DNA of 64,000 nucleotides. Source: Bacteroides luti (GTDB lineage Bacteria; Bacteroidota; Bacteroidia; Bacteroidales; Bacteroidaceae). The notes under the pieces were generated by a model. It was not told where the DNA came from. It made no database searches and worked only from the letters and a program-made list of their open reading frames with translations. Position numbers and translations under genes: made by a program. Below are positions 8,590 through 18,583 of this stretch, piece by piece; positions within the stretch are counted from its first letter, which is position 1; each line of letters starts with the position of its first letter. The stretch is taken from assembly GCF_900128905.1 (NCBI RefSeq), contig NZ_FQTV01000003.1, positions 225,850-289,849 of the forward strand. The letters are read 5' to 3'.

Positions 8590-8696
8590 TTACTATTATC
8601 CCACCCAATAATAACAACGTAACTCACTTGTGCTATTCTTTTTTAGTACCATCTTAATCTTAGAACCATCGTCATTGTAAACAAACGAACCATCTT
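8590..8696 (-). pseudogene. Possible 3' remnant of a lost gene
   Basis: The minus strand has about 30 sense codons reading DGSFVYNDDGSKIKMVLKKN and onward to a stop, with a stop codon directly before the Asp. The amino-acid mix is protein-like, but there is no start codon at the right place. I treat it as a possible coding fragment upstream of the orphan gene, with low confidence. Confidence 0.25.
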
Positions 8697-8730
8697 AAAC
8701 CCCTTCAATATAATCATGCACGGCGCGCTA

Positions 8731-8769
8731 TAAAAAAGGATGGTCAACTACAAGTAAGCCAACCACCCT
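8731..8769 (-). terminator. Terminator after the GH31 glycosidase
   Basis: On minus, GGGTGGTT (8761-8768) pairs with GACCATCC (8738-8745), including two G-T pairs, and is followed by six T. It lies about 45 nt after the GH31 stop and overlaps the right direct-repeat copy. Confidence 0.7.
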
Positions 8770-8814
8770 TTAATCTGAAAAACCTAACCAAACAGACCTG
8801 TTCTACTGAATCAA

Positions 8815-11217
8815 TTATTTTATTATACTATTAACAGTCAATTTTATTTTCCCTTGATAAGGGTTATCTTTCACCAACCATTTACTTCCTTCGTTTGTGA
8901 GTATTACCTCTTTAAGTAGATTATCGGCAGGAATACATAGTAAGCCTTTAGCTTGTTTTGCATCAGACGAATAAACTGATAATTCAAGCTTTGACCAGTC
9001 CATTTTATCAGTAGATTGCGCAAGAGCAATGTGCGGAATTACCGAACCATCACGAACCAGAATTACAGCAGGGATATGCCCGACTGAAATTTTATTCCAT
9101 CCACTCTGATAAATCTTTCCCGATTGATAATCTATCCATTTCCCTGAAGGAAGATAAACGTTTCTTTGAGAACCATTTTCCATCAACGGAGCTACCATTA
9201 TATCATTCCCAAACATATATTGATCTTCTACCAGCCATGCGCCTGGGTCATCGGGGAATTCCACAAACAAAGCACGTACCATTGGTAAGCCTTTCTCTGT
9301 ACAATTCTTTGCCTGAGCATAAACATAAGGCATTAGTATGTATTTCATCTCGGCCGATTCACGGAAAGCTTTAGTAAAGGATTCATTGTATAACCAAGGT
9401 TCTTTAGGAGGTGCACCATGAGCACGACTGTGCGAAGTAAGGAATCCAAATGGCAACCATCGGCGATAAAGTTCTTCCGGCGATTTTTGTACGAACCCAC
9501 CAATATCATGACTCCAGAAAGAAAATCCGCTTAGTCCCAAAGAAAGTCCGCCGCGAAGTGTTCCTTGCATACCAATATCCGTATTTGCAGCATCGCCGCC
9601 CCAATGGATAGGATAACGTTGAGAACCCGCCCATGCACTACGTGCCCAGATTATATGTTCATTGTTTACTTTAGAGGTTACATCGGCCACCGTCTTATTA
9701 TATCTGAGAGGATAAAGATTATGTTCATAAAGCCCTCCTTTGCCCGATGCATAAAAACCATTTAACGGTGCCGCTTCTCCAAAATCCACTTTAATCGCAC
9801 CAACACCCATCTTCAGTAATCCTGCCAACTTATCTTGATACCAGGCAACAGTCTGCGGGTTGGAAAAGTCGAGCACCGCATCTTCATACGGCATTCCGCC
9901 ATTAGCATTCTTTACGTTCATTCCTTTATCAACAATTTCACTGAAATATTTATTTTTAGGTGTGAAGTAAGTCAGCTGCCAAAGTGATATGTGAAACCCA
10001 TCCTCCCTGAGATCTTTAATCATTTTTTCAGGATTACTGAAACGACTGGGAGCAAACTGATAATCGCATTGCCAATCGGTTTCAAACCATCCCGTATCGA
10101 AATGGATTACATCAGCAGGAATTTTATATTTTCTCAGATTCTTTGCAACATCATATCCTTCTGCTTCACTGAAATAAGTAATGCGGCTCATCCATGTTCC
10201 AAAGCTCCACAGTGGAGGCATCGGCGATTTTCCTGTCAGACTGGTATATTCGTCAAGAATATCTTTCGGTTCACCAAAGAACACAAATAAATCTAAAGCC
10301 TCATCGGCCATAAACAATTTGTTTATACCGGTATAAGTAGCTCCAAAGTCGCAGGTTACCGGAGCGGAAGTATGCATAAACATTCCGTAGCCACGGTTAC
10401 TCATAAAGAATGGTATAGGTTTGTACATCTGATCTGTTTCCGGACCTTGAGGATCTGTCACAAAAAGATTGACCTTCTGCCCAACTTTATTCAGAGAGGT
10501 AAACGATTCGCCACAGCCCACAATCTTTTCTCCGGGAGAAAGTGTAAACACAGGATTTATGCTCCGTGAGTTATCACTTCCTCGTTTTATAAAATTGAAA
10601 GGCAGATTTTTCACCTGAGTAGAGTCATTGTCTTTCCAGCGCCAGGTATCTGTTAATTGTTTGCCGGCTGCATCTTTTAAAATTATTCGCCAAGGATTCT
10701 CTTCAATTAATATAGAACCATAAATACTTTTATAAAGGTGTCCTCCTTTTACGGCCGAATACTTCCAGCTATTATCCTTTCCAGGAGTTTTAACCAACAT
10801 TACAGACTCCGCTTCTTTCTGTTCAACCGGAGTAGTAAGCATGCGTATACGCAATGTGCGTGGAGTTACAAATTCAACAGAAAACTTTAACTGCGGATTA
10901 TTATCGTAAGCTGTTTCAGGAAAATCGAGCATCCGAAGATTTTGCGGTAAAACAGCATTTGTATTAAATGCCTGACGGGTATACAACGTGTTACGTTTCC
11001 ATTCAATTTTTCCAGATGCCGATACCGGATCAAAATTTGAAAGCTTATCTGCGAAAAAGAATATGTTTGTAAAATCGCCGAAATCTGTACTTACATCCTT
11101 CGCCTGATTCATCAGGTAAGAGGAACCGCCATTTATATGAAGTTGGGCAACCGAAACCGGTGAAGATAGAAGCATAAAAAACAGGGCTATCAACCCTACC
11201 GACATGTATTTTTTCAT
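8815..11217 (-). CDS. Secreted GH31 alpha-glycosidase (YicI-like, alpha-xylosidase or alpha-glucosidase)
   Basis: Retaining alpha-glycosidase of family GH31, probably periplasmic, acting on alpha-xylosides or alpha-glucosides. The 800-residue protein begins with a signal peptide (MKKYMSVGLIALFFMLLSSP, cleavage near SVAQ). The N-terminal beta-sandwich spans about 100-300 and the catalytic barrel about 330-680, followed by C-terminal beta domains. The nucleophile is D478 in IKVDFGE, and the acid/base is D542 in HWGGD, as in E. coli YicI. The FGE form of the nucleophile motif favours the xylosidase-like branch, but substrate cannot be read from sequence alone. No SusC/SusD pair or regulator is adjacent, so it is not part of a visible polysaccharide-utilisation locus. 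Confidence 0.9.
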   Translation of the reverse strand: MKKYMSVGLIALFFMLLSSPVSVAQLHINGGSSYLMNQAKDVSTDFGDFTNIFFFADKLSNFDPVSASGKIEWKRNTLYTRQAFNTNAVLPQNLRMLDFPETAYDNNPQLKFSVEFVTPRTLRIRMLTTPVEQKEAESVMLVKTPGKDNSWKYSAVKGGHLYKSIYGSILIEENPWRIILKDAAGKQLTDTWRWKDNDSTQVKNLPFNFIKRGSDNSRSINPVFTLSPGEKIVGCGESFTSLNKVGQKVNLFVTDPQGPETDQMYKPIPFFMSNRGYGMFMHTSAPVTCDFGATYTGINKLFMADEALDLFVFFGEPKDILDEYTSLTGKSPMPPLWSFGTWMSRITYFSEAEGYDVAKNLRKYKIPADVIHFDTGWFETDWQCDYQFAPSRFSNPEKMIKDLREDGFHISLWQLTYFTPKNKYFSEIVDKGMNVKNANGGMPYEDAVLDFSNPQTVAWYQDKLAGLLKMGVGAIKVDFGEAAPLNGFYASGKGGLYEHNLYPLRYNKTVADVTSKVNNEHIIWARSAWAGSQRYPIHWGGDAANTDIGMQGTLRGGLSLGLSGFSFWSHDIGGFVQKSPEELYRRWLPFGFLTSHSRAHGAPPKEPWLYNESFTKAFRESAEMKYILMPYVYAQAKNCTEKGLPMVRALFVEFPDDPGAWLVEDQYMFGNDIMVAPLMENGSQRNVYLPSGKWIDYQSGKIYQSGWNKISVGHIPAVILVRDGSVIPHIALAQSTDKMDWSKLELSVYSSDAKQAKGLLCIPADNLLKEVILTNEGSKWLVKDNPYQGKIKLTVNSIIK

Positions 11218-11247
11218 TGTTAATATTTTAAGTTAATCAAAGAGAAA

Positions 11248-11255
11248 CAAAAGTA
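11248..11255 (-). promoter_or_regulatory. Putative -7 box of the GH31 gene
   Basis: Minus-strand TACTTTTG, 31 nt upstream of the ATG. No TTTG at the -33 distance. Confidence 0.5.
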
Positions 11256-11590
11256 TGGGATATATTTTTAATACTTATATATATAATGTTTTGAAAAAGG
11301 GGATAATTTGTTTCATATTTATTAAATTAGTCAGCAAAACCAGAAATTTATAAGCTACAAGTGCGTTAATGGTTTTACATTGTTAATAGAGATACAGTTA
11401 TATTATTGATTTTCAAGCCATATTCATATTTTTGACTTCATAAAGGACAAAGAACAACTAAAAGCATCTAATATTTAATCAGATAAAACCTGAATTATAA
11501 AAGAATAAGAAAGAGAAAAAATAATGCAATTTATTGTAAAACCTTTCGGATTAATAGGTGTTTTTATAGTAATATTAAAGAAATATTAAT
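11256..11590. other. AT-rich intergenic gap between divergent GH31 and aroC
   Basis: No credible open frame, hairpin or repeat is visible. It presumably holds upstream promoter elements of both genes. Confidence 0.5.
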
Positions 11591-11598
11591 TATATTTG
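11591..11598 (+). promoter_or_regulatory. Putative -7 box of aroC
   Basis: TATATTTG, 27 nt before the aroC ATG, giving a leader of about 20 nt. No -33 TTTG. Confidence 0.55.
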
Positions 11599-11624
11599 CC
11601 ATAACAAACTAAATATATTAAGCT

Positions 11625-12701
11625 ATGTTCAACTCATTCGGCAATATTTTCAGATTAAGCAGCTTCGGCGAATCTCATGGTAAAGGAATTGGCGGAGTTA
11701 TTGACGGCTTTCCGTCAGGAATTAAAATTGATCTGGACTTTGTTCAAAAAGAACTAGACAGACGTAGACCCGGACAATCAAAGATTACAACCGACCGTGA
11801 CGAATCAGATAAAGTTGAGTTTCTATCGGGTATCTTTCAAGGAAAATCCACAGGGAGTCCTATCGGCTTTATTGTTTGGAATAAAAACCAGCAATCCAAA
11901 GATTACGAAAACATAAAAAACATATTTCGTCCGTCACATGCTGACTATACTTATCAGCTAAAATACGGAATTCGCGACTATCGTGGCGGCGGCCGTTCTT
12001 CTGCCCGTGAAACAATATCCCGTGTGGTGGCTGGTGCATTAGCCAAGATGGCTTTACATCAGATTGGAATAAACATTACTGCTTACACATCACAAGTAGG
12101 ACATATTCGTCTGGATGAAGATTATAGCAAGTATGATTTTTCAAAAATAGAAGATACACCAGCCCGTTGTCCAGATCTGGAAAAAGGGAAAGAGATGGTT
12201 GACTATATCGCTCAGATAAAAGAAGAGGGAGATACTATAGGCGGAGTAGTAACCTGCGTTATAAAAGGATGTCCTATTGGCCTTGGACAGCCAGTTTTTG
12301 GAAAGCTTCATGCAGCGCTTGGGAATGCAATGATGAGCATTAATGCAGCAAAAGCATTTGAGTATGGAGACGGTTTTAAAGGGCTGAAACAAAAAGGTTC
12401 TGAACAAAACGATGTTTTCTATAACCACGATGGTGTAATAGAAACCAAAACAAATCATTCCGGAGGCGTACAAGGAGGAATAAGTAACGGGGAAGATATC
12501 TATTTCCGTGTTGCATTTAAACCGGTTGCTACTATTCTTATGGAACAGCACACGGTGAACATTAATGGAGTTGACACTACAATGAAAGCAAAAGGAAGAC
12601 ACGATCCATGCGTTCTACCTAGAGCAGTTCCTATTGTAGAAGCAATGGCAGCCATGACAATCCTTGACTATTACCTGATTGATAAAACGACTCAATTATA
12701 A
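11625..12701 (+). CDS. aroC: Chorismate synthase
   Basis: Converts 5-enolpyruvylshikimate 3-phosphate to chorismate, the last shared step of aromatic synthesis, using reduced FMN. The 358-residue length is typical. Family signatures are visible: FGESHG near residue 14, [11 protein letters not shown] near 122, and the C-terminal [17 protein letters not shown]. It is followed after 24 nt by an M20 peptidase, probably on the same mRNA. Confidence 0.97.
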   Translation: MFNSFGNIFRLSSFGESHGKGIGGVIDGFPSGIKIDLDFVQKELDRRRPGQSKITTDRDESDKVEFLSGIFQGKSTGSPIGFIVWNKNQQSKDYENIKNIFRPSHADYTYQLKYGIRDYRGGGRSSARETISRVVAGALAKMALHQIGINITAYTSQVGHIRLDEDYSKYDFSKIEDTPARCPDLEKGKEMVDYIAQIKEEGDTIGGVVTCVIKGCPIGLGQPVFGKLHAALGNAMMSINAAKAFEYGDGFKGLKQKGSEQNDVFYNHDGVIETKTNHSGGVQGGISNGEDIYFRVAFKPVATILMEQHTVNINGVDTTMKAKGRHDPCVLPRAVPIVEAMAAMTILDYYLIDKTTQL

Positions 12702-12725
12702 TCTATAGAAAGGTATAGCTTAATA

Positions 12726-14087
12726 ATGAAACATATACAATCTTACATCACCCTACACGAAACAAGGATGATGAATGAGCTTTTCAGCTTAATACGAATT
12801 TCTTCTGTCAGCGCTTTGCCGGAACATAAAGATGATATGCTGGCATGTGCACAAAGATGGAAAGAGCTATTACTGGAAGCGGGAGCTGACAGAGCACAAG
12901 TGATGGCTTCTTCCGGTAATCCAATTGTTTACGGAGAAAAGATTGTGAGCCCTGACGTTAAAACGGTATTAGTTTATGCTCATTATGATGTTATGCCTGC
13001 AGAACCTCTGGAACTGTGGACTAGCGATCCATTTGAGCCTGAAATACGTGACGGCAAAATCTGGGCAAGAGGTGCAGATGATGATAAAGGGCAAGCTTTT
13101 ATACAAGTAAAAGCATTTGAATATTTATTAAGTCATCAGCTTCTGAAGAATAATGTGAAATTTATCTTTGAAGGAGAAGAAGAGATTGGCTCTCCAAGTT
13201 TGGAACAATTTTGCAAAGATCACAAAGAATTATTGAAAGCCGATGTAATTCTGGTATCAGACACAAGTATGTTGGGAGCCGATCTTCCATCGCTAACTAC
13301 CGGCCTGAGAGGACTTGCTTACTGGGAGATAGAGGTAACCGGTCCAAACCGCGACCTTCACTCAGGACACTTTGGCGGTGCCGTTGCTAATCCAATCAAT
13401 GTTCTTTGCGGCATATTGAGCAAGATTATAGACGAGAACGGAAGAATCACTATTCCTCATTTCTATGACGATGTGGAAGCCGTACCCGATGCTGAAAGAA
13501 CCATGATTGCACAGATACCTTTCGATGAAGAAAAATACAAGAAGTCCATTGGAGTAGAGCAGTTGGCCGGAGAAGCCGGCTATTCCACCCTGGAACGCAA
13601 CAGCTGTCGTCCGTCATTCGATGTATGCGGTATCTGGGGCGGATATACCGGTGAAGGATCAAAAACAGTTCTGCCATCAAAAGCCTATGCAAAAGTATCT
13701 TGCAGACTGGTTCCTCATCAGGATCATCATACAATCAGTGAGTTATTTAAGAATTATATAGAGCAAACTGCTCCGGAAACAGTAAAAGTTAAAGTTACTC
13801 CGATGCATGGTGGTCAGGGTTATGTATGCCCTATCTCCCACCCCGCATATCGTGCAGCCGAGAAAGGTTTTGAATTAGCATTTGGTAAGAAACCGCTTGC
13901 CGTTCGTCGCGGAGGAAGCATCCCTATCATCTCTACTTTTGAAGAAGTTCTGGGTATCAAAACTATATTAATGGGTTTTGGAGTTGAAGACAATGCGATA
14001 CATTCTCCAAATGAAAGTTTCTCTCTGGATATATTCCGCAAGGGAATTGAAGCTGTTGCCGAGTTCCACATGGAATATTCAAAATAG
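12726..14087 (+). CDS. M20 family metallopeptidase (dipeptidase)
   Basis: Zinc-dependent exopeptidase of the M20 family (CNDP/PepV/ArgE-DapE group), cytoplasmic since no signal peptide is seen. The 453-residue protein shows the metal motif YAHYDVMPAEP, then WARGADDDKGQ with the bridging Asp, and EGEEEIGSPS with the catalytic Glu. The dimerisation domain is inserted near 200-330, and the C-terminal His is in a late motif close to residue 425. It is downstream of aroC with a short gap but has no obvious functional link. Confidence 0.9.
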   Translation: MKHIQSYITLHETRMMNELFSLIRISSVSALPEHKDDMLACAQRWKELLLEAGADRAQVMASSGNPIVYGEKIVSPDVKTVLVYAHYDVMPAEPLELWTSDPFEPEIRDGKIWARGADDDKGQAFIQVKAFEYLLSHQLLKNNVKFIFEGEEEIGSPSLEQFCKDHKELLKADVILVSDTSMLGADLPSLTTGLRGLAYWEIEVTGPNRDLHSGHFGGAVANPINVLCGILSKIIDENGRITIPHFYDDVEAVPDAERTMIAQIPFDEEKYKKSIGVEQLAGEAGYSTLERNSCRPSFDVCGIWGGYTGEGSKTVLPSKAYAKVSCRLVPHQDHHTISELFKNYIEQTAPETVKVKVTPMHGGQGYVCPISHPAYRAAEKGFELAFGKKPLAVRRGGSIPIISTFEEVLGIKTILMGFGVEDNAIHSPNESFSLDIFRKGIEAVAEFHMEYSK

Positions 14088-14183
14088 AGCCTCTTGTTTA
14101 TGAAATAAGAGATATATACATTATCAAGTTGTGTTCAGTCAATGAGCACTCACTGTTTCTTCTAACATCTAACAATCTTAAAG

Positions 14184-14264
14184 TTCTGTACAGAAGATTT
14201 AATTCTTTTGTACAGAACAATTAGATCTTCTGTACAAAAGAATGCAATCTTCTGTACAAGAATT
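14184..14264. repeat. TGTACA tetrad element, copy A
   Basis: Four TGTACA palindromes at 14187, 14209, 14231 and 14253, exactly 22 bp apart. The three 16-bp spacers are near self-complementary (for example AAAGAATGCAATCTTC). It lies between the M20 peptidase and lysS, about 100 nt after the peptidase stop and about 100 nt before the lysS -7 box. The same element recurs at 43459-43536 and 56611-56688. Confidence 0.9.
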
Positions 14265-14363
14265 CTCAATTCATTCACCAAATAATTAAGATTGCCTGCC
14301 TTATACCTCCCAACAATCAATCATTTAGATGGGATTTCATTACGTTATCTGAGAAATGTTTCG

Positions 14364-14371
14364 TACTTTTG
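14364..14371 (+). promoter_or_regulatory. Putative -7 box of lysS
   Basis: TACTTTTG, 29 nt before the ATG at 14400. Its position excludes the upstream in-frame start at 14292. Confidence 0.6.
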
Positions 14372-14399
14372 CCACAAATTTGAGTTAATACGTAGTAAA

Positions 14400-16133
14400 A
14401 TGAACCTATTAGAACTAAGCGAACAGGAAATAATCAGACGAAACAGTCTGAATGAACTGCGTGCTATGGGCATTGAACCATACCCTGCAGCCGAGTACGT
14501 AACCAATGCATTCTCAACCGATATAAAACAGGAATTCGTAGATGACGAAAACGCTGAACCACGAAAAGTATCTGTGGCCGGTCGTATAATGAGCCGTCGT
14601 GTAATGGGAAAAGCTTCCTTTATTGAGTTACAAGATTCCAAAGGAAGAATCCAGGTTTATATCACCCGTGATGACATTTGTCCGGGAGAGGATAAAGAAT
14701 TGTACACCACTGTTTTTAAACGCTTGCTCGATTTAGGTGACTTCATCGGTATTGAAGGATTTGTTTTCAGAACTCAAATGGGCGAAGTAAGTATTCACGC
14801 TCAGAAACTTACAGTTCTTTCCAAGTCAATTAAGCCACTTCCAATCGTAAAATACAAAGATGGTGTAGCTTATGATGCTTTTGAAGATCCTGAACTTCGC
14901 TATCGCCAACGCTATGTTGACCTTGTTGTTAACGAAGGCGTAAAAGACATATTTATCAAGCGTAATAAAGTATATTCATCTATGCGTGAATACTTTAACG
15001 CTAAAGACTATATGGAAGTAGAAACTCCTATTCTGCAATCCATTCCAGGAGGTGCTTCTGCACGTCCGTTCATTACTCACCACAATGCACTCGATATACC
15101 TTTATATCTTCGTATCGCTGACGAACTTTATTTGAAACGTCTTATCGTAGGAGGTTTCGAAGGAGTTTACGAGTTCTCAAAGAACTTCCGTAACGAAGGT
15201 ATGGACCGCACCCACAATCCTGAGTTTACCTGTATGGAAATATACGTTTCTTACAAGGATTATAACTGGATGATGGATTTCACTGAAAAGATGCTTGATA
15301 AGATCTGTTTCGATGTAAACGGTACTCATGAAGTGAAAGTTGGTGATAACATAATTAGTTTCAAAGCTCCATTCAAGCGTATTACCATGATAGACTCTAT
15401 TAAAGAGTTTACAGGTATTGATATTAACGGCATGGGCGAAGACGAACTTCGTGAAGTATGTGCTAAGATTGGTGTGGAAGTAGATGAAACAATGGGTAAA
15501 GGAAAGCTCATCGATGAAATATTCGGCGAAAAATGTGAAGGCAACTATATTCAGCCTACATTCATCACTGATTATCCTATTGAGATGTCACCTCTTTGCA
15601 AGCGCCACCGTAACAATCCTGAACTTACAGAACGTTTTGAATTGATGGTTAACGGTAAAGAGTTGTGTAACGCATACTCTGAGCTTAACGATCCAATTGA
15701 TCAGCTTGAGCGTTTCCAGGATCAGCTTAAACTAAGCGAAAAGGGAGATGACGAAGCAATGTTTATTGATAACGACTTTGTACGCTCTTTGGAATATGGT
15801 ATGCCTCCTACTTCTGGTATGGGTATAGGTATGGACCGTTTAGTTATGTTGATGACCGGACAAACCACTATTCAGGAAGTTTTGTTCTTCCCTCAGATGC
15901 GTCCTGAAAAAACAATTAAGAAAGATCCCGCTACTAAATATATGGAATTAGGTGTGCCAGAAGATTGGGTACCTGTAATTCAGAAAGCCGGATACAATCT
16001 GGTAGAAGATATGAAAGGCGTAAACCCTCAGAAATTCCAAATGGATATCTGTGGTATTAATAAGAAATATAAGCTGGAATTGAGCAATCCTTCTGTCAAC
16101 ACTGTTACAGAATGGATTAATAAGCTATCATAA
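14400..16133 (+). CDS. lysS: Lysyl-tRNA synthetase (class II)
   Basis: Charges tRNA-Lys. The 577-residue class II enzyme has an N-terminal OB fold (about 50-165) and the class II core with motif 1 around YMEVETPILQ, motif 2 around FRNEGMDRTHNPEFT, and motif 3 in the GMGIGMDRLVM segment. After motif 3 there is a C-terminal extension of about 70 residues that E. coli LysS lacks and that I associate with Bacteroidota LysS. The frame is open upstream to 14292, but homology and the -7 box at 14364 both favour 14400. It is the first gene of lysS-gpsA-pgi, 6 nt before gpsA. Confidence 0.96.
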   Translation: MNLLELSEQEIIRRNSLNELRAMGIEPYPAAEYVTNAFSTDIKQEFVDDENAEPRKVSVAGRIMSRRVMGKASFIELQDSKGRIQVYITRDDICPGEDKELYTTVFKRLLDLGDFIGIEGFVFRTQMGEVSIHAQKLTVLSKSIKPLPIVKYKDGVAYDAFEDPELRYRQRYVDLVVNEGVKDIFIKRNKVYSSMREYFNAKDYMEVETPILQSIPGGASARPFITHHNALDIPLYLRIADELYLKRLIVGGFEGVYEFSKNFRNEGMDRTHNPEFTCMEIYVSYKDYNWMMDFTEKMLDKICFDVNGTHEVKVGDNIISFKAPFKRITMIDSIKEFTGIDINGMGEDELREVCAKIGVEVDETMGKGKLIDEIFGEKCEGNYIQPTFITDYPIEMSPLCKRHRNNPELTERFELMVNGKELCNAYSELNDPIDQLERFQDQLKLSEKGDDEAMFIDNDFVRSLEYGMPPTSGMGIGMDRLVMLMTGQTTIQEVLFFPQMRPEKTIKKDPATKYMELGVPEDWVPVIQKAGYNLVEDMKGVNPQKFQMDICGINKKYKLELSNPSVNTVTEWINKLS

Positions 16134-16139
16134 GGAATC

Positions 16140-17135
16140 ATGAAATTACCTGGAAAAATAGCAATCATGGGCGGAGGAAGCTGGGCTACAGCTATTGCAA
16201 AAATAGTTTTAGCTCAGGATGACAGCATAAACTGGTATATGCGTCGCGACGACCGTATTGCAGATTTTAAACGTTTAGGTCATAATCCGGCATATCTTAC
16301 CGGAGTAAAATTTGATGTTAAACGGATAAATTTCAGTTCCAACATTAATGATATCGTAAAAGATTCTGATACATTAATTTTTGTAACTCCTTCTCCTTAT
16401 CTTAAAGTTCATCTGAAAAAGTTGAAAACTAAGCTAAAGGATAAATTCATCATAACAGCCATCAAGGGGATTGTACCGGATGAAAATCTGATTGTATCTG
16501 AATATTTGGCTCAAGAATACGGAGTGCCCGAAGAGAACATTGCAGCTCTTGGAGGTCCGTGTCATGCTGAAGAAGTTGCATTGGAACGTCTTTCTTATTT
16601 AACTATAGCTTGTCCGGATAAAGATAAAGCACGTATTCTTGCCCGTAAGCTGGCCAGCCAGTATATAAAAACATCTGTAAGTGATGACGTGGCAGGTATT
16701 GAATATGGCTCTGTACTTAAAAATGTATATGCCATTGCAGCAGGTATTTGTAGCGGACTGAAGTATGGCGACAACTTTCAGGCGGTGCTCATATCAAATG
16801 CAGTTCAGGAAATGAATCGCTTCCTTAACACGGTATATCCTATAAACAGAAGTATTGACGACTCTGCTTATCTGGGAGACCTTCTCGTTACTGCATATTC
16901 AAACTTTAGCCGTAACCGCACATTCGGAACAATGATTGGTAGAGGTTATTCTGTGAAAAGTGCACAGATAGAGATGGAGATGATTGCCGAAGGATATTAT
17001 GGCACAAAATGCATAAAAGAGATAAACAAACATTATCACGTAAATATGCCTATTCTTGATGCTGTTTATAATATTCTATACGAAAGAATCTCTCCTGCTA
17101 TAGAAATAAAATTATTAACTGATTCATTCAGATAA
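16140..17135 (+). CDS. gpsA: Glycerol-3-phosphate dehydrogenase [NAD(P)+]
   Basis: Reduces dihydroxyacetone phosphate to sn-glycerol 3-phosphate, the backbone for phospholipids. The 331-residue protein opens with a Rossmann fold ([11 protein letters not shown] at about 11-21). It has the GGPCHAEE motif near 139 and the catalytic Lys region [15 protein letters not shown] in the C-terminal helical domain. It sits between lysS and pgi with gaps of 6 and 14 nt, consistent with one operon. Confidence 0.95.
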   Translation: MKLPGKIAIMGGGSWATAIAKIVLAQDDSINWYMRRDDRIADFKRLGHNPAYLTGVKFDVKRINFSSNINDIVKDSDTLIFVTPSPYLKVHLKKLKTKLKDKFIITAIKGIVPDENLIVSEYLAQEYGVPEENIAALGGPCHAEEVALERLSYLTIACPDKDKARILARKLASQYIKTSVSDDVAGIEYGSVLKNVYAIAAGICSGLKYGDNFQAVLISNAVQEMNRFLNTVYPINRSIDDSAYLGDLLVTAYSNFSRNRTFGTMIGRGYSVKSAQIEMEMIAEGYYGTKCIKEINKHYHVNMPILDAVYNILYERISPAIEIKLLTDSFR

Positions 17136-17149
17136 CACACTTACAAATC

Positions 17150-18493
17150 ATGAAAAATATTAGTTTAAACATCGAAAAGACTTTAGGATTTATTTCTAAA
17201 GATGCTGTATATGCCTATGAAGCTCAGGCTAAGGCTTGCAGCGAAGCATTACACAACGGTACAGGTAAAGGTAATGATTTCCTAGGTTGGTTAAACCTTC
17301 CATCATCTACCAGCAAAGAATTTATTGCCGACATTAAGGCTACAGCACAAATCCTTCGTGACAATTGCGAAGTGGTTGTTATGGCCGGTATTGGTGGTAG
17401 TTATCTTGGCTCGCGTGCTGTAATCGAAGCTTTATCAGATAGCTTTGAATTACTTAAAGAAAAGAAAGATAGCCCTGTTATTATCTATGCAGGACATAAT
17501 ATCAGTGAAGATTACCTTTCTGAACTTACTGATTATTTAAAAGGTAAGAAGTTTGGAGTAATCAACATATCTAAATCAGGAACAACAACTGAAACAGCTT
17601 TGGCTTTCCGTTTATTGAAAAAACAATGCGAAGACCAGAGAGGTAAAGAAACAGCTCAGAAATGTATCGTTGCAATTACCGATGCAAAAAAAGGTGCTGC
17701 AAAAGTTACTGCCGACAAAGAAGGATACAAAACTTATGTAATTCCTGATAATGTGGGCGGACGTTTTTCTGTTCTTACTCCAGTAGGTTTGCTTCCAATC
17801 GCTGTGGCAGGTTTCGACATTGAACAGCTAATTGCCGGCGCTGCAAAAATGGAAGAAGTATGTGGATTGAATGTTCCTTTCAGTGAAAATCCTGCTGCAA
17901 TCTATGCTGCAACACGTAACGAACTTTACAAGAACGGAAAGAAAATTGAAATTCTTGTAAACTACCACCCAAAACTTCATTATGTAATGGAATGGTGGAA
18001 ACAACTTTACGGAGAATCAGAAGGTAAAGAAAACAAAGGTATTTTCCCTGCTGCTGTAGATTTCTCTACAGATTTACACTCAATGGGTCAATGGATTCAG
18101 GAAGGTGAACGCAGCATTTTCGAAACTGTGATCTCTATTGAGACTCCAAACAAGAATCTTACTGTACCATCTGACGAAGCAAACCTTGACGGACTTAATT
18201 TCCTTGCAGGAAAACGCGTTGACGAAGTAAACAAGATGGCCGAACTTGGTACACAGATTGCCCACGTAGACGGCGGTGTTCCTAATCTTCACATCAGCAT
18301 GCCACAACTGAACGAATATTATATCGGTCAGTTATTCTTTTTCTTTGAAAAAGCATGCGGAATCAGCGGTTATATTCTTGGAGTTAATCCATTTAACCAA
18401 CCAGGTGTTGAAGCTTACAAAAAGAACATGTTTGCTTTGCTAAACAAACCAGGTTACGAAGAAGAATCAAAAGCTATTCAGGCACGCCTGTAA
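17150..18493 (+). CDS. pgi: Glucose-6-phosphate isomerase
   Basis: Interconverts glucose 6-phosphate and fructose 6-phosphate in glycolysis and gluconeogenesis. At 447 residues it is the shorter bacterial type, about 100 residues below E. coli Pgi. The sugar-phosphate-binding motifs [12 protein letters not shown] (near 81) and [15 protein letters not shown] (near 142) and the C-terminal active-site region with the [11 protein letters not shown] motif are present. Last gene of lysS-gpsA-pgi, followed by a strong terminator. Confidence 0.96.
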   Translation: MKNISLNIEKTLGFISKDAVYAYEAQAKACSEALHNGTGKGNDFLGWLNLPSSTSKEFIADIKATAQILRDNCEVVVMAGIGGSYLGSRAVIEALSDSFELLKEKKDSPVIIYAGHNISEDYLSELTDYLKGKKFGVINISKSGTTTETALAFRLLKKQCEDQRGKETAQKCIVAITDAKKGAAKVTADKEGYKTYVIPDNVGGRFSVLTPVGLLPIAVAGFDIEQLIAGAAKMEEVCGLNVPFSENPAAIYAATRNELYKNGKKIEILVNYHPKLHYVMEWWKQLYGESEGKENKGIFPAAVDFSTDLHSMGQWIQEGERSIFETVISIETPNKNLTVPSDEANLDGLNFLAGKRVDEVNKMAELGTQIAHVDGGVPNLHISMPQLNEYYIGQLFFFFEKACGISGYILGVNPFNQPGVEAYKKNMFALLNKPGYEEESKAIQARL

Positions 18494-18510
18494 GCTATAC
18501 AATAAACAAA

Positions 18511-18556
18511 GAAAAGCCTCAGCACCATTACAGGTCTGAGGCTTTTCTTTTATATC
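18511..18556 (+). terminator. Terminator after pgi
   Basis: GAAAAGCCTCAG pairs perfectly with CTGAGGCTTTTC and is followed by T-rich sequence. It starts 17 nt after the pgi stop. Confidence 0.9.
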
Positions 18557-18583
18557 TAATCTTTAAAAATCTTCTTTATTAAA

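Noticed and set aside
14184..14264. Reading the TGTACA arrays as a CRISPR array
   Set aside because: Spacers are only 16 bp, similar to one another and palindromic, and no cas genes are present; the unit is a 6-bp palindrome, not a CRISPR repeat.
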